Below are positions 15,601 to 23,818 of a stretch of 64,000 nucleotides of DNA, piece after piece. This DNA is from Streptomyces sp. CB09001 (GTDB lineage: Bacteria; Actinomycetota; Actinomycetes; Streptomycetales; Streptomycetaceae): NCBI RefSeq assembly GCF_003369795.1, contig NZ_CP026730.1, forward strand, positions 2,480,001 to 2,544,000. The letters are read 5' to 3'. Each line of letters starts with the position of its first letter. Positions within the stretch are counted from its first letter, which is position 1. The notes below the pieces were generated by a model. It saw nothing but the letters and a program-made list of their open reading frames with translations. It was not told the DNA's origin and made no database searches. Both the position numbers and the translations under genes were made by a program.

Positions 15601-16829
15601 CGTTGCCCTCCACCGAGACCGCGCCGCCGAGCGGTCCGGCCCGGATCGCCCTGTACGCGCCGGAGTTCGCCGCCGACCCGCACGCCGCCTACCGGAGCAT
15701 GCGCCGCACCCACGGTCCGCTCGTCCCCGTCGACCTGGCGCCCGGCGTCCCCGCGACCCTGGTGATCGGCTACTACCAGGCCCGCCGCATCCTGAACGAC
15801 CCGCTGCACTTCCCGGCCGACCCCCGCGCGTGGGAGAAGCTGATCCCGGCAACCTGCCCGGTGCGGCCGATGATGGAGTGGCGGCCCAACGCGCTGCGCT
15901 CGGGCGGCGCCGAGCACGCCCGCTACCGGTCCGCGAACACCCACGCCATCGACCATGTGGACCAGCACGGGCTGCGCGCCCTCGTCGAACAGGTCGCCTC
16001 CGACGCCATCGACGGATTCCGCGGCGTCGGCTCGGCCGACCTGCTCACCCAGTACTCCTTCCCCATCGCCTTCCGCGTGCTGAGCGCGCTGCTCGGCTGC
16101 CCGGACGAGATCGGGCAGCGCATCGCCGACGGCATGGCGAAGATCTTCGACACCACCAACGCCGACCAGGGCAACCTGATCCTCGCGCAGGCCGTGTCCG
16201 ACCTCGTGACCCTGCGCCGGACCCACCCCGGTGACGACATCACCTCCCGGCTGACCCTCCACCCCGTCGGGCTGACCGACGAGGAGATGAGCCATCAGCT
16301 CGTCACGCTCTACGGCGCCGGGATCGAACCCATGACCAACCTGATCAGCAACACGATCCTGAAGATCCTCACCGACGAGGCGTTCTCCGCGGACCTGCAC
16401 GCCGGGCTCTCCACGGTGCGCGACGCGCTCGACGCCGTCCTCTACACCGACCCGCCGATGGCGAACTACTGCATCTCCTATCCGCCGTACCCCGTCGACG
16501 TGGAGGGCGTGCTGCTGCCGGCCGACCAGCCGGTCGTGATCTCGATGGCGGCCGCGAACAACGACCCCGCCCTCACGGAGGGCGTGCCCCAGGGACAGCA
16601 CGGCGGCAACCGCGCCCACCTGGCCTGGAGCACCGGCCCGCACACCTGCCCGGCCCGCTCGCACGCCTACCTCATCGCCGAGACCGCGGTCACCCACCTC
16701 CTGGACGCGCTGCCCGAGACGGACCTCGCCCGTCCCGCCGCCGAACTGGCGTGGCGCCCCGGCCCGTTCCACCGCGCCCTCGAATCCCTGCCCGTCACCT
16801 TCCCCGCCGCACAGCCCGCCGCACACTAA
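15597..16829 (+). CDS. cvnE: Atypical cytochrome P450 lacking ExxR (CYP157-like)
   Basis: P450-fold protein of 410 residues. The haem-binding loop is WSTGPHTCPA (Cys351), so the usual Phe is Trp and the final Gly is Ala. The K-helix ExxR position reads DAVLY (279-283): no Glu-x-x-Arg. The I-helix reads YGAGIEPMTNL instead of AGxET/DT. Established knowledge: the Streptomyces CYP157 family also lacks ExxR and sits beside CYP154 in conservons, which fits here. It may be catalytically unusual or act as a haem sensor for the conservon. ATGA overlap with cvnD. Confidence 0.9.
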   Translation: MTLPSTETAPPSGPARIALYAPEFAADPHAAYRSMRRTHGPLVPVDLAPGVPATLVIGYYQARRILNDPLHFPADPRAWEKLIPATCPVRPMMEWRPNALRSGGAEHARYRSANTHAIDHVDQHGLRALVEQVASDAIDGFRGVGSADLLTQYSFPIAFRVLSALLGCPDEIGQRIADGMAKIFDTTNADQGNLILAQAVSDLVTLRRTHPGDDITSRLTLHPVGLTDEEMSHQLVTLYGAGIEPMTNLISNTILKILTDEAFSADLHAGLSTVRDALDAVLYTDPPMANYCISYPPYPVDVEGVLLPADQPVVISMAAANNDPALTEGVPQGQHGGNRAHLAWSTGPHTCPARSHAYLIAETAVTHLLDALPETDLARPAAELAWRPGPFHRALESLPVTFPAAQPAAH

Positions 16830-16840
16830 GGAGCCAGGTC

Positions 16841-18064
16841 ATGGCGACCCAGCAGCCCGCCCTCGTCCTCGACCCCACCGGCGCCGACCACCACGCCGAG
16901 CACCGCACCCTGCGGGAGGGCGGCCCGGCCACCTGGGTGGACGTCCTCGGGGTCCAGGCCTGGTCGGTCAGCGACCCCGTCCTCCTCAAGCAGCTGCTCA
17001 CCAGCCCCGACGTCTCCAAGGACGCCCGGGCGCACTGGCCCGCCTTCGGAGAGGTCGTCGGCACCTGGCCGCTGGCCCTGTGGGTGGCGGTGGAGAACAT
17101 GTTCACCGCGTACGGGCCCAATCACCGCAAGCTGCGCCGGCTGGTGGCGCCCGCCTTCAGCGCCCGTCGCGTCGACGCGATGCGGCCGGCCGTCGAGGCG
17201 ATGGTGACCGGTCTCGTCGACGGGCTCGCGGAGCTGCCCGCAGGTCAGCCGGCCGACCTGCGCCAGGAGCTGGCCTACCCGCTGCCCATAGCGGTGATCG
17301 GTCACCTCATGGGCGTGCCCGAGGAGCAGCGGCCGGACTTCCGGGCCGTCGTGGACGGCGTCTTCGACACCACCCTGGACCAGGCCGAGGCGCAGGCCAA
17401 CACCGCGCGCCTGTACGAGGTCCTGGACCAGCTCATCGCGACCAAGTCCGCCGCCCCGGGCGACGACACGACGTCCCTGCTCATCGCCGCGCGCGACGAC
17501 GAGGACGGCGCCCGTCTCTCCCCCGACGAGCTGCGCGACACCCTGCTGCTGATGATCAGCGCCGGCTACGAGACCACCGTCAACGTCATCGACCAGGCGG
17601 TGCACACCCTGCTGACCCGGCCCGACCAGCTCGCGCTGGTCCGCAAGGGCGAGGTCACCTGGGCGGACGTGGTGGAGGAGACGCTGCGCCACGAACCGGC
17701 GGTCAAGCATCTGCCGCTGCGGTACGCGGTCACGGACATCGCCCTGCCGGACGGGCGGACCATCGCCCGCGGGGAGCCGATCCTCGCCTCGTACGCCGCC
17801 GCCAACCGCCATCCGGACTGGCACGAGGACGCCGACACCTTCGACGCGACCCGCACGGTCAAGGAGCACCTGGCCTTCGGCCACGGCGTCCACTTCTGTC
17901 TGGGCGCGCCGCTGGCCCGCATGGAGGTGACCCTCGCGCTGGAGACTCTCTTCGGCCGCTTCCCGGACATCCGCCTCGCCGATCCGGCCGAGGAGCTGCC
18001 GCCCGTGCCCTCCCTGATCAGCAACGGCCACCAGCGGCTCCCGGTCCTGCTGCACGCCGGCTGA
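16841..18064 (+). CDS. Cytochrome P450 (CYP154-like)
   Basis: Canonical bacterial P450 of 407 residues. The I-helix AGYETT, the K-helix ETLR (ExxR) and the haem loop FGHGVHFCLG are all intact. It should use external ferredoxin electrons; the substrate is unknown. The start follows AAGGAG, 11 bp after the atypical P450 gene, making it the sixth gene of the conservon operon. Pairing with a CYP157-like protein suggests the CYP154 family, whose members hydroxylate steroids or macrolides in other strains. Confidence 0.92.
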   Translation: MATQQPALVLDPTGADHHAEHRTLREGGPATWVDVLGVQAWSVSDPVLLKQLLTSPDVSKDARAHWPAFGEVVGTWPLALWVAVENMFTAYGPNHRKLRRLVAPAFSARRVDAMRPAVEAMVTGLVDGLAELPAGQPADLRQELAYPLPIAVIGHLMGVPEEQRPDFRAVVDGVFDTTLDQAEAQANTARLYEVLDQLIATKSAAPGDDTTSLLIAARDDEDGARLSPDELRDTLLLMISAGYETTVNVIDQAVHTLLTRPDQLALVRKGEVTWADVVEETLRHEPAVKHLPLRYAVTDIALPDGRTIARGEPILASYAAANRHPDWHEDADTFDATRTVKEHLAFGHGVHFCLGAPLARMEVTLALETLFGRFPDIRLADPAEELPPVPSLISNGHQRLPVLLHAG

Positions 18065-18116
18065 GCGGCGGGCGACGGGACCGGGCGGCCGGGACTGCGG
18101 CTGAGGGGTGCCGGCT

Positions 18117-18590
18117 TCAGCCGAACATCCCCGGCTCGTAGTCGCCGGCCGGCTGCTGGGTGATGACGTTCAGGCGGTTGTAGGTGTTGATGACGGCGAT
18201 CAGCCCGACCAGGGCGGTGAGCTGCTCCTCGTCGTAGTGCTTCGCCGCGTTGGCCCAGGCCTCGTCGGTGACGCCGCCGGAGGCGTCGGCGAGGCGGGTG
18301 CCCTGCTCGGTCAGTTCGAGGGCGGCGCGCTCCGCGTCGGTGAACACCTTGGCCTCCCGCCAGGCGGCGATCAGGTTGAGGCGCAGCGAGGTCTCCCCCG
18401 CCTTCGCGGCGTCCTTGGTGTGCATGTCGAGGCAGGCGCCGCAGCCGTTGATCTGGCTGGCGCGGATCTTGACCAGTTCCTGGGTCGCGGCCGGCAGCGC
18501 CGAGTCGGTCACGGCCTTGCCCGCGGAGTTGATGTGCCGCAGCAGCTTGCCGGCGAGCGGGTTGGTGAACAGGTTGAGACGCGCTTCCAT
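18117..18590 (-). CDS. AhpD/carboxymuconolactone decarboxylase-family protein
   Basis: Protein of 157 residues with the AhpD-core signature: ELVKIRASQINGCGACLDMHTKDA, containing the redox CxxC (CGAC) and the downstream His. Such proteins act as alkylhydroperoxidases or peroxidase partners. It is a single gene converging on the P450 operon. A conserved helix-rich C-terminus follows, with LVGLIAVINTYNRLNV. Confidence 0.92.
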   Translation of the reverse strand: MEARLNLFTNPLAGKLLRHINSAGKAVTDSALPAATQELVKIRASQINGCGACLDMHTKDAAKAGETSLRLNLIAAWREAKVFTDAERAALELTEQGTRLADASGGVTDEAWANAAKHYDEEQLTALVGLIAVINTYNRLNVITQQPAGDYEPGMFG

Positions 18591-18693
18591 GGTGGACTCC
18601 TCCGTCGTTGCCTTGGTTGGTCGTACACAGCTACGACGGACGCCGGCCGCGCGGTGTGACAGGCCGCACCAGGACCCACTTGTGACCTGCGTC

Positions 18694-19578
18694 TCACCCG
18701 TTCGGAGTAGTGCGTTCCAGGAGTCGGCCCAGCGCCCGCGTCACGGCCGCCGGGCGTTCGTCCATCACCCAGTGGCCCGCGTCGTCCAGCATCGTCAGCT
18801 CGGCGCGGGGCACGGACCCGGCCAGCTCGGTCGCGATCGCCTGGCTCAGGTACGGGTCCGCGCGGCCCCAGACGACCGCCGTCGGGCAGGTGATGCCGGG
18901 CAGAGCCCGGCGCAGCTCGGCGCGGGCCGGGGTGCGGTACTCGCCGAAGTAGTGGAGCAGCCAGCGGCGGCCCTCGGGCTCGGCCATCCAGTCGACGTAG
19001 CCGTCCAGGACGTGGGCGTCGAGGTGGCCGGCGCGCACGAGCGGCGCGAAGGAACGGCGGTGGAGGGCGGCGTACGGCAGGTGCCGCGCCGGGCGGCGGA
19101 GCAGGGGGCTGCGTCCGGCGAGGCCGAGCAGGCTGAACACGGCGTACCAGCGGCGGGTGAAGGTGTCGTGCGCACGGGTGTTGAGGAGCGCCAGCCTGCG
19201 CACCCGGCCCGGGTGGTTCCGGGTGAAGCCGAGCGAGAGGAAGCCGCCGTAGTCGTGGCCGACCAGGTTCACCGAGTCCAGGTCGAGTGCGTCGAGGAGC
19301 CGGCCGACCCGGGCGACCTCCGTGTCGTAGTCGAAGGACAGGTGGCGGGGGCGGTCGGACGCGCCCCAGCCGAGCAGGTCCGGCGTGATGACCCGGTGCC
19401 GGACCGACAGGGCCGGGACCTGGTGGCGCCAGCAGTGGTGGTCGGCGGGGTAGCCGTGCAGGAGGACCACGGGTTCGGCGTCGGGTGGACCCGATTCCCA
19501 GCAGGCGACGCGGGCGCCGTCCACCGTGACCGTCCGGGGGCGGGGCGGGCCGTAGGTGCGGGGGCGCTGCGTGGTCAT
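18694..19578 (-). CDS. Alpha/beta hydrolase with Asp nucleophile
   Basis: Hydrolase of 294 residues. The oxyanion motif is HGYPAD, and the nucleophile elbow reads GHDYGG, so the nucleophile is Asp rather than Ser. An acid residue follows in WGRADPYL and the catalytic His in AGHWVMDE. An Asp nucleophile indicates epoxide hydrolase or haloalkane/haloacetate dehalogenase activity, not an esterase. GGAGGAGACCG precedes the ATG. The gene stands alone. Confidence 0.9.
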   Translation of the reverse strand: MTTQRPRTYGPPRPRTVTVDGARVACWESGPPDAEPVVLLHGYPADHHCWRHQVPALSVRHRVITPDLLGWGASDRPRHLSFDYDTEVARVGRLLDALDLDSVNLVGHDYGGFLSLGFTRNHPGRVRRLALLNTRAHDTFTRRWYAVFSLLGLAGRSPLLRRPARHLPYAALHRRSFAPLVRAGHLDAHVLDGYVDWMAEPEGRRWLLHYFGEYRTPARAELRRALPGITCPTAVVWGRADPYLSQAIATELAGSVPRAELTMLDDAGHWVMDERPAAVTRALGRLLERTTPNG

Positions 19579-19672
19579 CGGTCTCCTCCGGGTGCTCGTC
19601 TCCCCCAACGCGGCGGATACCCGCAAGTGTCGCGATCAGGGCACGGTGTTCGGCCGAAAGGGGCGCGGATCA

Positions 19673-19836
19673 GGACCTGTCCGGCGGATCGGGTCGCCGG
19701 AAAGACGCGGCGACCCGTCGACGCGGAGCGTCGGCAGCCGACGACAACGCCGCTGGGGGCACCTCCCACGCCCTTCGGGCAGTGGGGGCGTGCGTGCCGG
19801 ATCCCGCGTCTGCGACGTGATCCGCCGGGCAGGCCC
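19673..19836. repeat. Dispersed repeat with inverted ends, copy A
   Basis: Terminal segments GGACCTGTCCGGCGGATC and GATCCGCCGGGCAGGCCC are inverted repeats matching at 16 of 18 positions. The right 47 bases align, inverted, to the left arm of the element at 32741-32831. The interior also has a small hairpin (CCCACGCCC, TTC, GGGCAGTGGG). There is no coding content. It looks like a non-autonomous dispersed element or repetitive extragenic sequence. Confidence 0.75.
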
Positions 19837-19896
19837 TAGCCTCGGTCCCTGACAAGTCGGTACGCCGGAACCGGTCCGGCGGGGCAGGAGGCAGAC

Positions 19897-20199
19897 ATGG
19901 CGAGGGTTCCCAGCGCGGTGGTCGCCGCGGGCGGCCTGGTGGGCGGGTACGGCGTGGCCCGCTGGACGAAGAAGCGGCAGCTCGGCGGGGCCGTGCTCGC
20001 CGTCGCCGGGGCCGCCGCCGCGCGGCAGTGGCGGGCCCGGGCCGGCGGGAGGGCCGCGGGTGCGCTGACGGCGGCGTACGTCGCCGGTTTCGCCGGGTCG
20101 CACCCGCTGGCCAAGAAGGTGGGCGCCTGGCCCGCCGTGCTCGGTGTCGCCGGAGCCGTGGCCCTGGCCTCGTGGGCGGTCGCCGACCGGCGCTCCTGA
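19897..20199 (+). CDS. Small Gly/Ala-rich membrane protein
   Basis: Protein of 100 residues with two or three hydrophobic Gly/Ala-rich segments (AVLAVAGAAAA, ALTAAYVAGFAGSHPLAKK, AVLGVAGAVALASWAVA) separated by basic residues. It is probably an integral membrane protein of unknown function. GCAGGAGGCAGAC precedes the ATG, a good ribosome site. Confidence 0.7.
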   Translation: MARVPSAVVAAGGLVGGYGVARWTKKRQLGGAVLAVAGAAAARQWRARAGGRAAGALTAAYVAGFAGSHPLAKKVGAWPAVLGVAGAVALASWAVADRRS

Positions 20200-20214
20200 G
20201 CGCGGTGGTGCCGG

Positions 20215-20574
20215 TCAGGCGTGGTGGGTGAGTACGTTGATCACCCGCCCGTTGGGGTCCCGTACGAAGAAGCGCCGTACGCCCCACTCCTCGTCCTTCG
20301 GCTCCCGGACGATCTCGGCGCCCGACGCGACCACCTGGGCGTAGACCGCGTCGACGTCCTCGACCTCCACGCTCAGGTCGGGGACGACGGGCGCCGTGCG
20401 CTCCTCGGTGAAGAGGCTGATCTGGGCGGTGGGGTTGGACGGGGAGGCCAGGGTCGTCACCCAGCCCATGTCCATGACCTCCTCGAAGCCGAGGAGGCCG
20501 TAGAACTCACGGCTCGTGTTCCACTGGCCCTCGGCCTCGACATGGATGTTGGGGACGATCCTGCGGATGCTCAT
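20215..20574 (-). CDS. VOC/glyoxalase-family protein
   Basis: Protein of 119 residues of the vicinal oxygen chelate fold: beta-alpha-beta units starting IVPNIHVEAEGQWNTSREFYGLLGF and ending VRRFFVRDPNGRVINVLTH. The Asp-Pro-Asn-Gly turn is typical. Members range from glyoxalases to resistance proteins and antibiotic-binding proteins, so the role cannot be assigned. It is the gene downstream of the MFS transporter, 57 bp after it on the same strand, and may be co-transcribed. Confidence 0.88.
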   Translation of the reverse strand: MSIRRIVPNIHVEAEGQWNTSREFYGLLGFEEVMDMGWVTTLASPSNPTAQISLFTEERTAPVVPDLSVEVEDVDAVYAQVVASGAEIVREPKDEEWGVRRFFVRDPNGRVINVLTHHA

Positions 20575-20631
20575 CGTGGCTCCTCGACGTCTGGCGTCCG
20601 TGCCGGTCGGGTCGGTTCGGCGTGTGCGACG

Positions 20632-22146
20632 CTACGCGGTCTTCGCGCCGGAGCCCGCCGTTCCCGGCGACTCCGGCGCGGCCGTCGACAGCGGCTCCGC
20701 GATGTCCTCCAGCGAGCGGCGTTCCGCCTTCACCGCGAGGAACGCAGCGACCAGGCCGGCCGCGCACATCAGGCCGGCGCCGATCTGGAAGGCCAGGACC
20801 GTGTCGCCGACCACGCCGGACTCGGTCAGGTCGGCGAAGAGCAGCGGGCCGCTGATGCCGCCGGCGGCGGTGCCGAGGGCGTAGAAGAAGGCGATGGCCA
20901 TGGCGCGGGTCTCCATCGGGAAGATCTCGGAGACCGTCAGGTACGCGCTGGAGGCGCCCGCCGAGGCGAAGAACAGCACCACGCACCAGCAGGCCGTCAT
21001 GGTCGTCGCCGTGAGCGAGCCCCGGTCGAAGAGCCAGGCCGTGCCGAAGAGCAGGATGCCGGAGAGCAGATAGGTGCTGGAGATCATGATCCGGCGGCCG
21101 ACGGTGTCGAAGAGGTGGCCGAGGAGCAGCGGGCCGCAGAAGTTGCCCGCGGCGATGACGGCGAAGTAGTAACCGGTGCTGCCGGTCGGCACGTCGAAGA
21201 AGGTGATGAGGATGGCGCCGAAGCCGAAGGTGATCGCGTTGTAGAGGAAGGCCTGGCCGATGAAGAGGGACAGACCGAGGACCGCGCGGCGCGGGTAGCG
21301 GCGGAAGACGGTCCTGGCGATCAGGCCGAAGCCGATGGACTTGCGCTGGTGGATGGTGATCTCGCCGGCCGGCGGCGGCAGCTTCTCACCCTTCTCCCGC
21401 TCGATCCCCCGTTCGACGGAGGAGACGAGTGCGTCCGCCTTCTCGCCCTGGCCGTGGATGAACTGCCAGCGTGGGCTCTCCGGGACGTGCCGACGCACCA
21501 GCAGCACCACCAGGCCCAGGACGACACCGAGGGCGAAGCTGAGCCGCCAGCCGACGTCCTTGGCGAAGATGTCGGTGTCCAGCATGACGATGGACAGCAG
21601 GGCGCCGCCGATCGCCCCGAGCCAGTAGCTGCCGTTGATGATGAGGTCGACCCGGCCCCGGTAGTGGGACGGGATCAGCTCGTCGATCGCGGAGTTGATC
21701 GCCGCGTACTCGCCGCCGATGCCGAAGCCGGTGAGGAAGCGGAAGAGGAAGAACCACCAGGACTCGAAGGAGACCGCGGTCAGCGCGGTGGCCGCCAGAT
21801 AGACCACCAGGGTGATCATGAACAGCTTCTTGCGGCCGTGCCGGTCGGTCAGCCAGCCGAAGAACAGGGCGCCGGAGCAGGCTCCCGCCACGTAGAGGGC
21901 GGCGGCCAGGCCGGTGATCTGCGCGGAGCTGATGTCCAGGCCGCTGCCGTCCTCGGCGATGCGTCCGGCGACGTTGCCGACGATCGTGACTTCCAGGCCG
22001 TCGAGGATCCAGACGGTGCCCAGGCCGATCACGATCATCCAGTGCCAGCGCGACCACGGCAGCTGGTCCAGGCGGGCCGGGACGGCCGTGGTGACGGTCC
22101 CGGTGGAGGCGGGCACCGAGCCCGACGACGACGCTTGTGCTGTCAT
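20632..22146 (-). CDS. MFS transporter (sugar/aromatic acid porter type)
   Basis: Integral membrane transporter of 504 residues with about 12 helices. The MFS signature between helices 2 and 3 is GWLTDRHGRKK, and a related RxGR motif follows helix 8 (FDTVGRRI). The FLTGFGIGGEYAAINSAIDE segment is typical of the SP/AAHS families importing sugars or aromatic acids. An internal hydrophilic loop contains KADALVSSVERGIE. GGAGAGGGAGCC precedes the ATG; the longer frame was rejected for lack of support. The substrate is unknown. Confidence 0.92.
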   Translation of the reverse strand: MTAQASSSGSVPASTGTVTTAVPARLDQLPWSRWHWMIVIGLGTVWILDGLEVTIVGNVAGRIAEDGSGLDISSAQITGLAAALYVAGACSGALFFGWLTDRHGRKKLFMITLVVYLAATALTAVSFESWWFFLFRFLTGFGIGGEYAAINSAIDELIPSHYRGRVDLIINGSYWLGAIGGALLSIVMLDTDIFAKDVGWRLSFALGVVLGLVVLLVRRHVPESPRWQFIHGQGEKADALVSSVERGIEREKGEKLPPPAGEITIHQRKSIGFGLIARTVFRRYPRRAVLGLSLFIGQAFLYNAITFGFGAILITFFDVPTGSTGYYFAVIAAGNFCGPLLLGHLFDTVGRRIMISSTYLLSGILLFGTAWLFDRGSLTATTMTACWCVVLFFASAGASSAYLTVSEIFPMETRAMAIAFFYALGTAAGGISGPLLFADLTESGVVGDTVLAFQIGAGLMCAAGLVAAFLAVKAERRSLEDIAEPLSTAAPESPGTAGSGAKTA

Positions 22147-22219
22147 GGCTCCCTCTCCGTCGAGCGAACGCCTCACGTGTGCCCGACGCCGGAGAGAACA
22201 CGCCCGCCGCGCCGGGAGG

Positions 22220-23629
22220 CTACGCCCCCAGGATGCGGGAGACCGTGTAGATCAGCAGCCCGGCCAGCGAGCCGACCACCGTGCCGTTGATGCGGATGAA
22301 CTGGAGGTCGCGGCCGATGTTCGCCTCGATCTTCTTCGTGGTGTGCTCGGCGTCCCAGCCCGCCACCGTGTCGGTGATCAGCGAGGTGATCTCCCTGCGG
22401 TAGGTGGTCACCACGTACACCGCGGCGCCCTCCACCCAGCCGTCGACCTTGGCCTGCACCTTGGCGTCGGAGGCCATCCGGGCGCCCAGGGACAGCAGCG
22501 AGGCACGCACCCTGAGCCGCAGTTCGCTGCGCTCGTCCTCGGCCGCCGAGACGATCATGGACCGTACGGCCGTCCAGGCGGACGCGATCAGGTCCTGGAC
22601 CTCCCCGCGGCCCAGCACCTCGGTCTTCAGCCGCTCCACCCGCGCGCGGGTCTCCGTGTCGGACTGGAGGTCGGCGGCGAAGTCGGTGAGGAAGCGGTCG
22701 AGGGCGCCGCGCGCGGGGTGGGCGGGCATGTCGCGCATCTCGGTGACGAAGCGCAGCAGCTCCTTGTAGACCCGGTCGCCGATCCTGCGGTCGACGAACC
22801 GGGGGGTCCATCCCGGTGCCCCGCCCTGTACGGCGTCCATCACCGAGTCGCCGTGCAGGATCAGCCAGTCGTGGGCGCGGGAGACGATCAGGTCGACGGC
22901 GCGCTTGTGGCCGCCGTCGGAGACGACCCGGTCCAGCATCTTGCCGATGCCGGGGGCGATCTCCTGGGCGTCGGCACGGCGCGTGATCGCCTCGCCGACC
23001 ACGGCCTGGACGTCGGAGTCGCGCAGCACGGTCAGGGCGCCGCGCAGGGCGGCGGACAGCTCGGCCGTCACCCGGTCGGCGTGTTCGGGCACGGCGAGCC
23101 AGGCGCCGAGGCGGCTGCCGATGCCGACGGCGCGCAGCCGCTGGCGCACGACGGCCTCGGAGAGGAAGTTCTCCCCGACGAACTCGCCCAGCGAGACGCC
23201 CAGCTGGTCCTTCTTCTTCGGGATGATCGCGGTGTGCGGGATGGGGATGCCGAGCGGGTGGCGGAAGAGGGCGGTGACCGCGAACCAGTCGGCGAGCGCG
23301 CCGACCATGCCGGCCTCGGCGGCGGCCGACACATAGCCCGCCCAGGCGCCCGCGCCGCGGTGGGAGGCCCACTCGGCCAGGACGTAGACCAGGGCGACGA
23401 AGAGCAGCAGGCCGGTGGCGGTGAGCTTCATCCGGCGCACGCCGCGGCGCTTCTCCTCGTCGGCGGGGCTGAACGACGTCATCGCGCGGTCGCGGACCGC
23501 ACCCGCACCCGCACCCGCACCTCCGGTGTGCGTCCCCGCGGCCTCCCCGACCTCCCCGGCACCCCCGGAACCACCCGTACCCCCCGCGCCTTCAGGAAGT
23601 TCCGCTTTCGTGCGTTCCATCCGCTCCAC
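22220..23629 (-). CDS. DUF445 membrane protein
   Basis: Protein of 469 residues with a Gly-rich N-terminus, a first membrane helix (LLLFVALVYVLAEW), the DUF445 hallmark AAAEAGMVGALADWFAVTALFRHPLGIPIPHTAI (shown in parts: GALADWFAVTALFRHP), a long helical coiled region and a final membrane helix (TVVGSLAGLLIYTVSRI). The function is unknown; the family is widespread in membranes. GTG at 23629 or ATG at 23620 could be the start, with GAGGGACG upstream. Confidence 0.9.
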   Translation of the reverse strand: MERMERTKAELPEGAGGTGGSGGAGEVGEAAGTHTGGAGAGAGAVRDRAMTSFSPADEEKRRGVRRMKLTATGLLLFVALVYVLAEWASHRGAGAWAGYVSAAAEAGMVGALADWFAVTALFRHPLGIPIPHTAIIPKKKDQLGVSLGEFVGENFLSEAVVRQRLRAVGIGSRLGAWLAVPEHADRVTAELSAALRGALTVLRDSDVQAVVGEAITRRADAQEIAPGIGKMLDRVVSDGGHKRAVDLIVSRAHDWLILHGDSVMDAVQGGAPGWTPRFVDRRIGDRVYKELLRFVTEMRDMPAHPARGALDRFLTDFAADLQSDTETRARVERLKTEVLGRGEVQDLIASAWTAVRSMIVSAAEDERSELRLRVRASLLSLGARMASDAKVQAKVDGWVEGAAVYVVTTYRREITSLITDTVAGWDAEHTTKKIEANIGRDLQFIRINGTVVGSLAGLLIYTVSRILGA

Positions 23630-23818
23630 CGTTCGCTGATACGTCCCTCACACATTGTCCCTTCCTGACCGACTCCCGGAACGGAACACAAGTTCCCGGC
23701 GTCTGTCCGGGAGGGGGAACGCCCGCGGCTTCTGCGGCCTTTCCTCCGCCCATGACGCATCATGGGGTCATCGGACCGGAGCCTCGGGGCTCCCCTCGCC
23801 CGAGGAGAACAGCACAGC

